The notes under the pieces: model-generated
Seen by the model: the letters and a program-made list of their open reading frames with translations, nothing else
Told to the model about the DNA's origin: nothing
Database searches by the model: none
Shown here: positions 55,067 to 64,000 of the stretch, one piece after another
Layout: each line of letters begins with the position of its first letter
Position numbering within the stretch: position 1 is the first letter of the stretch
Made by a program: the position numbers and the translations under genes
DNA from: Costus lasius
Taxonomy: Eukaryota; Streptophyta; Magnoliopsida; Zingiberales; Costaceae
DNA length: 64,000 bases
Assembly: GCA_027563935.2 (NCBI GenBank)
Contig: CM050453.2
Span: forward strand, 68,370,018 to 68,434,017
Direction of reading: 5' to 3'

Positions 55067-56305
55067 TACTTTGTGAGTATCCCTTCTCCTACTTACTCGT
55101 TCTTTACCCTTTTACATCAAGGATGATGCATTCTCTTTTGTTGGGTAGGGTGATACCTTCATGTCCATTGCGTTTGATGTCATTATGCTCCTCAGTTTTA
55201 TGTTATTGTGCTTTTAGATTTAGTTTGATGGATGGATTGTATAACTATATTATACTTATGACTTTATGATGTTATTTGGCACCATGTGTGGGTACACTGA
55301 GTTGATGGATTGATGGATTGTACTATAATACTCTTGGATGTGTCGTTTTTCTTGGATGAATGAATTTCTATGGATGTGTGGTTTTTCTTTGATGATGAAT
55401 GTTGCGTACTCTGTTATTAATATATATCAGTGCCTGTGAATGGAAATATGCCTCTTATGTTGAATTTATTTCTTTAATATATATCCTCTCATTTTGATTT
55501 TTCACCAATTGATGGATGAGATTTCGGTAAATACGTTGTTTGATGAATGCGATTTGAGAGTGAAGCATCTTTTTTAAATAAAATGAGTATAATTTATTGA
55601 ATTTACATTGATTGATTAGCCTAGTTGATGTTTGAACTCTTGTGCTATTTGTTGGAAAGAAAGAATCCAAAATCCAAAAATATATATAAAAAAAAGGAAA
55701 TGACTCCTCTACATGCCACTACGAAAAATTGGCGGTGGTATCGAAGACAAGAGTTGAAGTCTGAATAAAAAAGTATGTATCTATGTGGGTACATGCCAAA
55801 GAAAAATCATTTGACATTAACTCTGCTATCTTTGGCCAAGAATCTCAATTTTACTAGCTAATAAGATATGAGTTCTAATACATTGGCTAGGTGGTCAATG
55901 TACTCTAAATTCTTCACCAGAAAAAAGGTGGTATTCAATTTAGAGAATGTCAAAAGCAAAACAAAAAAATATATACTATAAAAATTGAATGGAGAAAAAA
56001 GATTTTGGAGATCCTATTCTTGTAAAGAAAAGTATTGTATGTTTAAACTGAAATGAAGGTGAATTCATGAGATTGAGATTCTATTTATTATACAAGTTGC
56101 ACAATTTTATTTGATTTGTGAATCTTAAGAATTAAATTCAAAAAATAGTGTATTTTTCAGGAATTTTATGTAGCATGAGTTGGAAATATTTTATGAGTGA
56201 TTATGTTCAAAAAATTTATTTTTCATAAGAAAGTTATATTTTCCATACTCAACAATGTTCTTTGGTCTATTTATTTGCTTGAGGACAAGCGAAAGTTTAA
56301 GTCTA
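55067..56305 (+). other. Gypsy F 3' untranslated region
   Basis: AT-rich and non-coding. Includes the conserved 60-nt box (55702-55761) and the hairpin GCTTGAGGACAAGC (56277-56290), collinear with the N2 region 44900-46228. Confidence 0.78.
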
Positions 56306-56467
56306 TGAAGATTTAATGTCTTATATTTATATAGTATTTTTACTATGATTTTTATACATAATCTCTCCTATTTTTAATCATATTTTCACTTATTTTGACA
56401 TAAATCCTTTCTTTTCTTCAGAATCTTCACCTTTCTTTGCTTTTGTCATATTTTAGGGGAAAATGAC
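56306..56467 (+). repeat. Gypsy F 3' LTR stub
   Basis: Begins around TGAAGATTTAATG and shares the pattern CAGAATCTTCAC...TTTAGG with the start of the E LTR (minus). Cut off by the B-family copia LTR fragment. The boundary is approximate. Confidence 0.6.
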
Positions 56468-57859
56468 CAAAGGATATGTGCTCAAACTTTTTGTCCCCAG
56501 TCAAGTACCTTAGTAGATATGGGACAGCTATGGTACATGAGAGACTGGTATATGGGCTGCTTAGGTACGAAACGTTAACGCAGACATATAGGTATATCAG
56601 TGGTAGATATACTGGATCGACCCGCTGTGAGGCAATGACTTGGTGTCATGAGTTATCCTCACAAGTGATAGGAGATGTGTTGATCCCTAGACTTGAGGTC
56701 ATTGACTCTTCTATGTGGTTAGGGACATGCTTTGATATAACCTAACATCTCGCCATAGTTGGGAGGTCATAACGGTTGTCATTGAGTATGTCACGACCCA
56801 AATGAGAAGATCAATTCACAGAAAGAAGATTTGTCCTTCCTGAGGGAAGCTTGATATCCATAGGGCCCCTTATGGTTCTATGACTGAAAGTATATGACCA
56901 TACCCATGTGAGAACCTGATTTAGTCATAACCATGTGATTGGGTTAAAACAAGTGGTGACACACTTGTCCAATCGGATATCAGTTTGGCAAAGGGACAAT
57001 AATACATTAGTGCCTAGTTGCGATGATGTGGATGTCGATGTCAATATCCATTCCGATGACTTGGGTAGCAGCGATGCACTGCTAGGGGCCACTCACTACT
57101 TGTGGTGACCTTAGGTCAGCACTGCCAACGTCAAAGGAACCTATAGGGTCGCACACCTTGATGCTTCAGTTTTCGTATTGATCGGATAGCCTTTGGATCG
57201 AGTTATTGGCTAATTCAGATCTATTTGGGAGATTCATCAGTGCCAATGGGCCTAATGAGATGGAAGAAACCTATTAAGGCCAACTTCCACTTTTGGCACA
57301 TTGACCAAATTAACCATGGTTAACCTCATTTGACCTTGGGTTAAATTGGATTGGATCCAATGGGTTGATTAACATGCATAATGGACCTTGGGCTAAGCTC
57401 ATTATATAGTTGGGCTTACTAATAAGTTAATTGGGCTTAAGGAGAAGAAAAGGTAAGCGCATATTTAACCCTAGTTAGACTAGGGTTAGCGCCTATGCCT
57501 TAATTAATATCATGTGATTAAATAAAGTTGATTTTGAATTAATCATTTGAGATAAAATAGGGGCTAATTAATTAATTAATTAGAGTCCTATTTTTGTGGA
57601 GATTTAATAGGGCTGATTTTATTTAAATTAATTAGAGTCCTAATTGGATTAGGATTTAATTAATTAATTCCTAAAATCATGCTCTCCTAATTCTTCTCCA
57701 AGACACACATGATCTCTATAAAAGAGACCCTAGCCCACCCCGCTCATGGCACTAATTCCTCTTGGAGGCGTCCAGACAAGTGGAGGGGCGAAAGCTTGGC
57801 GTTCTAAGAGATTTTCTCCTCTTCTTCCATCAAGACTAAAGAGATCTTCTTCCTCTTCT
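56468..57859 (+). repeat. B-family copia LTR fragment (B3)
   Basis: Collinear with the B1 LTR from its base ~153 (GTGCTCAA.., GATATGGGACAGCT) to about 12960. TATA box TATAAAAG at 57717-57724. The first ~150 bp are missing, and the 3' end is interrupted by element A2 at 57860. A stretch of TTAATTAATTAA-like sequence (57495-57670) is specific to this copy. Confidence 0.85.
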
Positions 57860-59508
57860 TGTTGGGGTATGCCCTTAAGGCTAATGTTTGAGGCCTTTGG
57901 GATTGTAATAGTATCATGTAATAAACTGTTGTGTTTATAAAGGCATGGTTATTATTCAGGTTGTTACCTTGTCTGCTGTAATAAGTGTACTTCTGAATAA
58001 TGTCTCAAAGCTATTCAGCTAGGCTGACAGTCTATATGTCCTTAGTCGAGATATCTTGGTGAACATGAGACAGCCTTGATATGATTGAGACTAATATGTG
58101 TGCTAATCTTATAGGATGCTTCGAGCATGGAATAAGATGTAGACTCATGGGTACATTGGATGTACTGGACAGACCCTACTGGGATATTCCATTGCTTGTC
58201 ACAATGTGAATGATCCTTATAAGCCGCAAGTGGCACATGTCCTTTGACTTGAGATCACTTGTGTTTCTAAATGATGATTGTCATTGTTTTGAGGTAGTTC
58301 AATATCATTTGAAACATAATGATTATAGACTATCTTGGATGGTGAGCTTGAGTCAGGTTAGGGCTCTTGTGATAGATAAAGGATTGCCGTCTCCTTGTTC
58401 AAGGAGTGTGATGTTCTAAGGGCCCCCCCCGATATGAGATGATTGAGGAAGTGTATGGCCATACCCAGATGACTATGTTCATCTGATCTAATCATGCTCA
58501 TCATATTGGAGTTACAAGCTTGACCCGCTTGTCCAATAAGAACATCCAGTGGCAAAGGACACATGTATGCCAAGTGAGTTGATTCACACTTGTGCTATGG
58601 TTTGGGTGGAGTCTTGGAAGACTCTTTCCTTTATATCGGGAGACAGTGATGTGTTGCTAGATACCCCTCACTGATCGTGATAACGTAAGTTATCGTTACC
58701 GACATTTAGAGGAAACCCTCAGGGTCGCACAATTTGATGATATGGCTTACTTAAGTCAGATCGTGTGGACTGAACTGTTTAGACTCAGTTTAAACGAGTT
58801 CAGACTCTGATTGTAAGTGAGATCTAGTCTGATCATGTTTGATTGATTGGGGCTTGAGATCGGTAAGCTTCGATCGAGAGTTTGGATGCTAGATCATAGA
58901 GATCAAGAGCATCAAGAGATGAATGGTTAGATCTTGAACCATTTGGTTCAAAGAGATCTAGACCATGGCTTGGGCTGGTTTAATGAACCGAATTGGGTTG
59001 AACCTAATTGACTTGAACCGGTTCACATGGGTGAACGTATGGTTCAAGGTGTAAAGGCTTGTTGGGCGGTTTTTCCTTCAAGTGAGCGCATGGCTTGAAA
59101 ACCTTCCATTTATGGAAGTGTAACGCCATGACTTGATTGGAGAAGGCTTAACGCAAATCGGTTTTACTGAATTGTCATCTTCGTTGGACGGAAGAGGCTT
59201 CTTGGAGACGGTAGCTCTCGGCCAAGCGCATCTCAACACACGACAAGGACATTGGGATCTCTTGCTAGCACAAGGAAGATCCTAAAGGGTAGCCACCCCT
59301 CATCTTGTGTGTGAACTTGAAGAGGAGACCTACTTTGATCTCTTGCTTCCAAGCCGCCACCCTCTTCATGGCTTTGGTATGAGTTCTCATAACTTCAAGT
59401 TGATCATATAGTTATCATATTCGATCTTGTTTAGAAACCCTTTTCGCCATGCTTGTTAGAATCGCAAGTTTAGGGTTTCTCCCCCCCTTTGAACTAGGGG
59501 TTCCTGCA
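57860..59508 (+). repeat. 5' LTR of copia A2 (1649 bp)
   Basis: TGTTGGGGTATGCCCTTAAGG ... GGGTTCCTGCA, ending two bases before the primer site. Collinear with the A1 3' LTR. Confidence 0.9.
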
Positions 59509-59510
59509 AT

Positions 59511-59522
59511 TGGTATCAGAGC
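59511..59522 (+). other. Primer binding site of copia A2
   Basis: TGGTATCAGAGC, initiator-Met tRNA type, two bases after the LTR end. Confidence 0.93.
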
Positions 59523-59611
59523 TGGTTCTTGATATGATCTATATGATTGCTTCAAGTCCTTGTGATCCATACATGTTGCGCTTACTTTTACTTGATGTAT
59601 GCTTTGTTTAC

Positions 59612-59746
59612 ATGAAGTTGCGCTTGTATCATGCTTACATGAAGTTGCGCTTGTATCATGCTTACATCAATTTGCGCTTGTATCATGCTTACATGAAGTT
59701 GCGCTTGTATCATGCTTACATCAATTTGCGCTTGTATCATGGTTAG
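59612..59746 (+). repeat. Five tandem 27-bp units in A2 leader
   Basis: Exact period 27 from 59612, units alternating ATGAAGTTGCGCTTGTATCA and ATCAATTTGCGCTTGTATCA types followed by TGCTTAC. The period is a multiple of three, so it stays open and gives a repeated nonapeptide in one frame; I treat this as incidental. Confidence 0.92.
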
Positions 59747-59755
59747 ATGAAGTAT

Positions 59756-59822
59756 GCGCTCCCCCTTGAAGGGGACCCCCTTAAAGTTTGCGCTCCCCCT
59801 TGAAGGGGACCCCCTTAGATCT
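59756..59822 (+). repeat. Two 34-bp units in A2 leader
   Basis: Units start GCGCTCCCCCTTGAAGGGGA at 59756 and 59790. Each holds the inverted repeat CCCCTTGAAGGGG-like core, able to form a small hairpin. Confidence 0.88.
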
Positions 59823-61459
59823 AAGGGTTATCAACTTGCAAGCATGTTGTTTGTTTGTTTGTTTGCGCATGTTCTAGAAGTTTTCCAAAACTTATATCTT
59901 GCGCGCATGATTAGATCTAAGGTGCCACTATATTAAATCCTTAGATGGGTTGATAGGGTTGAAAGCATCTTCTAGGTTAGATCCAACTAGTCTGATCAGA
60001 CCATCTGACAGCCTAGATGGGTTGACCTGATAGCACCTGTGCGCAAGCACAAGGTGGCTATGGGTTGACTGCATCTAGGGCGTGTAGCGAGGTCTGGTTG
60101 AGACACTATTGAACACACATGAGTTAGGCCCGGGGTCACACCCGCTTGCCAAAACTCATGAGGGTGGTTCAGCCCTTGGCGCATGCATGGTTGACCATTA
60201 GGTCAACACGGGTCAGTTAGGACTCGGTGCATGCAAGGGCAAAGGATCTAACTAGATGGATGAGTGGATCCCCATCAATGGACCATTGTAAGGTTATAGG
60301 GCTCATAAGGAAATTAAAATTGATGCCATGGGGTATTTTCAAAAAAAAAAAAAAAATTTTATTTCCTGATTGGATCACATGTTGATTGAACCATATGCTT
60401 GTTTATTTAGTCTTATGTGGGTTGCCCTATTGTGTGCTGTGCTGGGGCCTGCGTGCCTGGTAATTTATAAGTTAAATTTATTGTGGTCTGCGAATCACTT
60501 TTTCATTAATTTATTGTATATTTGACCTGCGAGTCAAAGCTTGTCTAGATAGATCAAATTGTATTTGATTAGACAAGAGCACAAATGCACACATCCCAAA
60601 GGAGCATTCAGCTGGTGGCGCACCTGAGGTGCTCTTGGCGCTAGGGCCCTGGGTTGGACCAGATGAGATGCAAAAGAGCTCAAGTGAAGACTTAAGGAAA
60701 ATTAAGGTCTTACTAGGGTTCATGGGCTTTTACCACATAAGATCATGCTTTCTATTTATTGTTTAAATAATTAGAATTGCATGTTTAAGTTTATCTTCTG
60801 CTATCACCATAGGACTTGCATGATAGTGAAGAAGATAAAAGACCGTTAAAATCCAACGCTAATATATCAAGCTCGTAAGCCTTCTGACGCGAAACCTCGC
60901 CGTTCTGACTATCGTTGGAGCCGTGTTGAACCCACTCAGTGGGCACGTCCATCTATCTTCAGACGGTGCTGGATTTCACCTGCGTGTTACAGAGTTGGGA
61001 TTTATCCCCTCTCGTTGCTCAGCATAGCACGTGGTGGTCCAGGGAGTAGGTCAGGTCAGCTTGACCATGTAGGCTGCATATGTGGCGCATATGGTAGCAC
61101 ATGGAGGCAGCCATCTGTGGGATCAGAGACTGTGTTGTACCAACTCAGTTGGCACAGTCTGCTGGATTGCCCAGATGAAGGGGAATCGCACGGGTTGGCG
61201 ATTGGCTGGGACAGCCTACCAGAAATTAGTGCTTGTCATCTCTGTGCATCTTATCTCGCCTGAGCGGGACGCGGAGACCAAGTATGAAATCTGGATCCCA
61301 TCTCACTAAAAGAGTGTTACTCTTTCGGACTGTTTACTGGATTTTTCAGTCAGACAAAATAGTGAGAAAAGAATCTTTCTTAAGTCCTGGATTGATTCTG
61401 AACATTGATACTGACCTTGCTGTTCTTGCTTGTTGTAGATTCCTGCAGCAACGAACACC

Positions 61460-64000
61460 ATGAGCTTCAATGTGCGATCCCTACTGGAAAGGGAGAAGTT
61501 TGCTGGGCCGAACTTCTCTGACTGGTTCGGACACCTTAAGATCGTTCTTAAGGCAGAGAGGAAACTGTATGTCCTCGAGACGGCGATACCGCCGCAGCCC
61601 GCTCCGAACGCCGCAAGGGCGGTTCGGGAAGCCTATGAAAAGCACGTCAATGATAGCATTGATGTCGCTTGCCTGATGCTAGCGTCTATGACGCCACCGC
61701 TGCAGCGTCAGCATGAGGATATGTCGGCTATAGAGATTATAGCGAACCTCAAGATGCTGTATGCTGCACAGGCGAGGACAGAACGCTATAATCTGACGAA
61801 GCTCTTCTTTCAGAGCAAACTGGCTGATGGGAGCCCAGTGGGAGCTCACGTGCTCAAGATGATTGGGCACAAGGAGGCTCTAGAGAAACTGGGGCATACC
61901 ATCAACCAGGAGCTTGCTGTGGATATTATTCTGCAGTCTCTCCCGCCCTCTTTCGATGCGTTCATCATTAATTTTAATATGAACAAAATCGATTGTACGC
62001 CGGCAGAGCTGCTGAATATGCTCTTGACCACTGGGGAAACTCTGAAGGGAAAGCCTTCAACCTCTGTCTTAATGGTTCCTTCTAGGAACAAGAAGAAGGG
62101 GAAGAAGGGCAAGGCCCCTGTCAAGAATTACAGCAAGGCTCTGAAACAGAAGGTGAAGCGGTCGAAGGACAACAGGTGTTTCCACTGTGGCCAGCTGGGT
62201 CACTGGAAAAAGGACTGTAAAGCGCTCCAAGGAGATAAGAGGGGAAGCGTTGCTTCTGGCTCAGGTATATTCGTGACGGAAGTCATGGTTTCATCTTCTT
62301 CTATTTCATGGGTGTTGGACACTGCATGTGGAGTTCACATTTGTTCAAATGTACAGGAACTCAAGAGAAGAAGGCAGGTGGGACAGCATGAGGTAGACCT
62401 ACGAGTCGGAAACGGGGCACGGGTTGCTGCTGTTGCTGTAGGAGACTATTTCATTACTTTACCATCTGGCATTGTATTAGAATTAAACAATTGTTATTTT
62501 GTACCCAGTATTACCAAGAATATTATCTCTATTCCTGCTCTTGTCAGGAAAGGATTTGCCTTTGAATGCAAGATTTCAAAGTGTATTTTGACTTATGATA
62601 ATATTGTGTATGCAACTGGTTCAATTAACAATGGGTTATTCATGTTGGACATGGAATATTCTATACAAAACATTGATAATAAGAAAGCCAAGTATGCTGA
62701 TGACAGCACCTTGCTTTGGCATAGTCGTTTAGGCCATATAAACGAGAAGCGCATTAAGCGGTTGCATGATCATGGACTGCTGGGATCATTCTCCTATGAG
62801 GAGATTGATATATGCAAAGCTTGTTTAATGGGTAAAATGACGAAGTCACCTTTTCCTAAGAAAGGTCAAAGGGCTTCAGGTTTACTTGACCTTATACACA
62901 GTGATGTGTGTGGGCCGTTTAGTAAACATGCCAGAGGTGGCTATCAGTACTTCATTACCTTTACTGATGATTTCAGTAGGTATGGTTATGTCTATCTGAT
63001 GAGACATAAGAGTGAATCTTTTGACAAGTTCAAAGAGTTCAAAAATGAAGTACAAAATCAGTTAGGCCGAAATATCAAGGCACTTCGTTCTGATCGAGGT
63101 GGAGAATACCTAAGTCATGCGTTTACTGACTATCTGAAGGAGTGTGGGATTATCTCACAGCTCACTCCACCAGGAACACCGCAGTGGAATGGTGTGTCCG
63201 AGAGGAGAAATAGAACGTTACTTGATATGGTTCGTTCTATGATGAGTCAGGCCACTCTTCCATACTCCTTTTGGGGTTTTGCACTGGAGACAGCTGCAAA
63301 GGTACTAAACCGAGTGCCATCCAAGGCAGTTTCAAAGACGCCATATGAGTTATGGTATGGGAAACAACCTAGCTTGACATTTATCAGGATCTGGGGTTGC
63401 GAGGCTTATGTCAAAAAGCTCGCCTCTGGGAAACTGGAGAGCAGATCTGATAAATGCATCTTTGTCGGTTACCCTAAGGAAACTAAGGGTTATTATTTCT
63501 ACGATCCCAAAGAGAACAAGGTTTTTGTTGCTCGGACGGCCATATTTCTTGAGAAGGAATTTCTTCTGCAAGAGGCCAGTGGGAGAGAAATAAAACTGGA
63601 TGAGAATCCAGAGGAAGGACAAAGTGCTCAAGCACAGTTGGATGAGCCTGAGCCGGTAGATCAGGTTATTGAACAACCTGAGGCTCAAATAACACGGGAA
63701 CCGCGAAGATCGGGAAGGATCCGTCGACAGCCTGAGCGCTATGACGGAGTCTACATCATTGATAATGATGAACCCCTTACTTATGCGGATGCGGTCAGTG
63801 GACCGGAGTCAGCTAGATGGCTTGAAGCTATGCGAGCCGAGATGGACTCCATGTCAGATAACCAAGTCTGGGATTTGGTTGATCCGCCTCCGGGAGTAAT
63901 CCCTATAGGCTGTAAATGGATCTTCAAGAAGAAGATTGACATGGATGGTAACGTGGTTACCTATAAAGGCAGGCTAGTTGCGAAAGGTTTCAAACAAATC
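61460..64000 (+). CDS. gag-pol: Copia A2 gag-pol polyprotein (3' end outside window)
   Basis: One uninterrupted frame of 847 codons from ATG at 61460. Gag occupies residues 1-~265: capsid-like region, a Lys-rich stretch, and zinc knuckle C240, C243, H248, C253. The aspartic protease has D287 in LDTAC. Integrase has a zinc site H421, H426, C452, C455 and a DDE core D482, D545, E581 (spacing 62 and 35, as in copia). The linker includes KETKGYYFYDPKE. RT begins near residue 780 (QVWDLVDPPPGVIPIGCKWIF) and the window ends at KGFKQI, before the YVDD box. The start is chosen because it precedes the family's conserved gag N-terminus and because A1 has a mutated triplet there. Gag and pol in a single frame is usual for this lineage. 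Confidence 0.95.
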   Translation, partial: MSFNVRSLLEREKFAGPNFSDWFGHLKIVLKAERKLYVLETAIPPQPAPNAARAVREAYEKHVNDSIDVACLMLASMTPPLQRQHEDMSAIEIIANLKMLYAAQARTERYNLTKLFFQSKLADGSPVGAHVLKMIGHKEALEKLGHTINQELAVDIILQSLPPSFDAFIINFNMNKIDCTPAELLNMLLTTGETLKGKPSTSVLMVPSRNKKKGKKGKAPVKNYSKALKQKVKRSKDNRCFHCGQLGHWKKDCKALQGDKRGSVASGSGIFVTEVMVSSSSISWVLDTACGVHICSNVQELKRRRQVGQHEVDLRVGNGARVAAVAVGDYFITLPSGIVLELNNCYFVPSITKNIISIPALVRKGFAFECKISKCILTYDNIVYATGSINNGLFMLDMEYSIQNIDNKKAKYADDSTLLWHSRLGHINEKRIKRLHDHGLLGSFSYEEIDICKACLMGKMTKSPFPKKGQRASGLLDLIHSDVCGPFSKHARGGYQYFITFTDDFSRYGYVYLMRHKSESFDKFKEFKNEVQNQLGRNIKALRSDRGGEYLSHAFTDYLKECGIISQLTPPGTPQWNGVSERRNRTLLDMVRSMMSQATLPYSFWGFALETAAKVLNRVPSKAVSKTPYELWYGKQPSLTFIRIWGCEAYVKKLASGKLESRSDKCIFVGYPKETKGYYFYDPKENKVFVARTAIFLEKEFLLQEASGREIKLDENPEEGQSAQAQLDEPEPVDQVIEQPEAQITREPRRSGRIRRQPERYDGVYIIDNDEPLTYADAVSGPESARWLEAMRAEMDSMSDNQVWDLVDPPPGVIPIGCKWIFKKKIDMDGNVVTYKGRLVAKGFKQI

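Larger units (their letters stand above)
22766..56467 (+). mobile_element. Gypsy F (Athila/Tat-like) 3' half, split by gypsy E
   Basis: What remains, in plus order: the post-pol hairpin box (22782-22799), a palindrome array (22940-23420), an env-position gene (from 23855, cut at 24716 and resuming at 54586), a 3' untranslated region with the conserved 60-nt box (55702-55761), the pre-LTR hairpin (56277-56290), and the first ~160 bp of a 3' LTR (about 56306-56467). Gypsy E sits inside it with ATAAT target duplications at 24712-24716 and 54581-54585. Gag-pol is gone. It is the outermost layer, hence oldest, of the nested stack. Confidence 0.82.
59523..61459 (+). other. Copia A2 5' leader
   Basis: Non-coding leader shared with A1 from about 60600 on. 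The first part holds a 27-bp and a 34-bp tandem repeat; a run of 15 or so A residues lies near 60341. From 60880 to 61320 it contains the blocks CCCACTCAGTGGGCACG and CCAACTCAGTTGGCACAG, which are imperfect inverted repeats that could fold in the RNA. Confidence 0.8.
57860..64000 (+). mobile_element. Copia element A2, apparently intact, runs off window
   Basis: 5' LTR 57860-59508, primer site 59511, 1.95-kb leader, and an uninterrupted gag-pol frame from 61460 to the last base. It belongs to the same family as A1 at the left end but in opposite orientation. No stop or frameshift was found in the 847 codons visible. This is the best candidate here for a recently active element. It inserted in the B3 LTR; the left flank is CTTCT, and the matching duplication would lie beyond the window. 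Confidence 0.93.

Noticed and set aside
59510..59746. Open frame with a repeated nonapeptide (MKLRLYHAY type)
   Set aside because: The repeat comes from a 27-bp DNA tandem in an untranslated leader. It starts at a GTG/TTG-type codon and is not conserved in A1's leader.
59612..59746. Possible CRISPR-like array
   Set aside because: Units abut directly with no spacers and lie in a plant retrotransposon leader.

Overview
This 64-kb window reads as repeat-dense intergenic DNA from a flowering plant with a large, retrotransposon-rich genome. Every coding signal I could support belongs to an LTR retrotransposon. I found no cellular gene, rRNA, intact tRNA, CRISPR or bacterial feature. The evidence is Ty1/copia polyproteins of Angela/BARE type with initiator-Met tRNA primer sites (TGGTATCAGAG), and Ty3/gypsy Athila/Tat-like elements with tRNA-Asp-type primer sites (TGGCGCCGTTGCCGGGGA). 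I cannot name the species.

Layout. (1) 1-~6.1 kb: copia element A1, minus strand, truncated at both ends. (2) 6.1-13.26 kb: decayed copia B1, plus strand, missing its 5' LTR. (3) 13.26-18.77 kb: primer site and long LTR of a second B-family copia (B2, minus), interrupted by a probable 2.85-kb gypsy solo LTR. (4) 18.77-22.77 kb: two gypsy C-family LTRs facing each other (C1 minus, C2 plus). (5) 22.77-56.47 kb: a nested stack. Gypsy F (plus) is split by gypsy E (minus, 24717-54580, target duplication ATAAT). An LTR of E is split by copia D (plus, 25578-50659, target duplication CCTAA). D is split twice: in gag by N1 (minus, 29946-38135, AGGAT) and in reverse transcriptase by N2 (plus, 39950-48291, ACATA). 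(6) 56.47-57.86 kb: B-family LTR fragment. (7) 57.86-64.0 kb: copia A2, plus strand, whose gag-pol frame is open to the window edge.

N1 and N2 are the most interesting part. They are two independent insertions of one gypsy family that has ~1.85-2.07-kb LTRs but no protease, reverse transcriptase or integrase. Each carries one gag-like gene: a CCHC zinc knuckle, a probable helical segment, then a long acidic tract with Glu-Ser-His-Ser-Asp repeats. Their LTRs and internal regions are filled with palindromic ACGGcacTGCCGT units. Each LTR also contains extra copies of the tRNA-Asp primer site near its 3' end, as if the LTR end had moved outward repeatedly. A 60-nt box in the 3' untranslated region and a small hairpin before the 3' LTR recur across N1, N2, E and F (the hairpin also before C2). 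This suggests a shared cis-acting toolkit used by non-autonomous elements.

How they work together: A2, and less so A1, encode recognisable copia machinery. The gypsy elements here encode none of their own enzymes and would need an autonomous relative elsewhere. Outer element boundaries supported by target duplications are base-level; truncated junctions are approximate (tens of bases).
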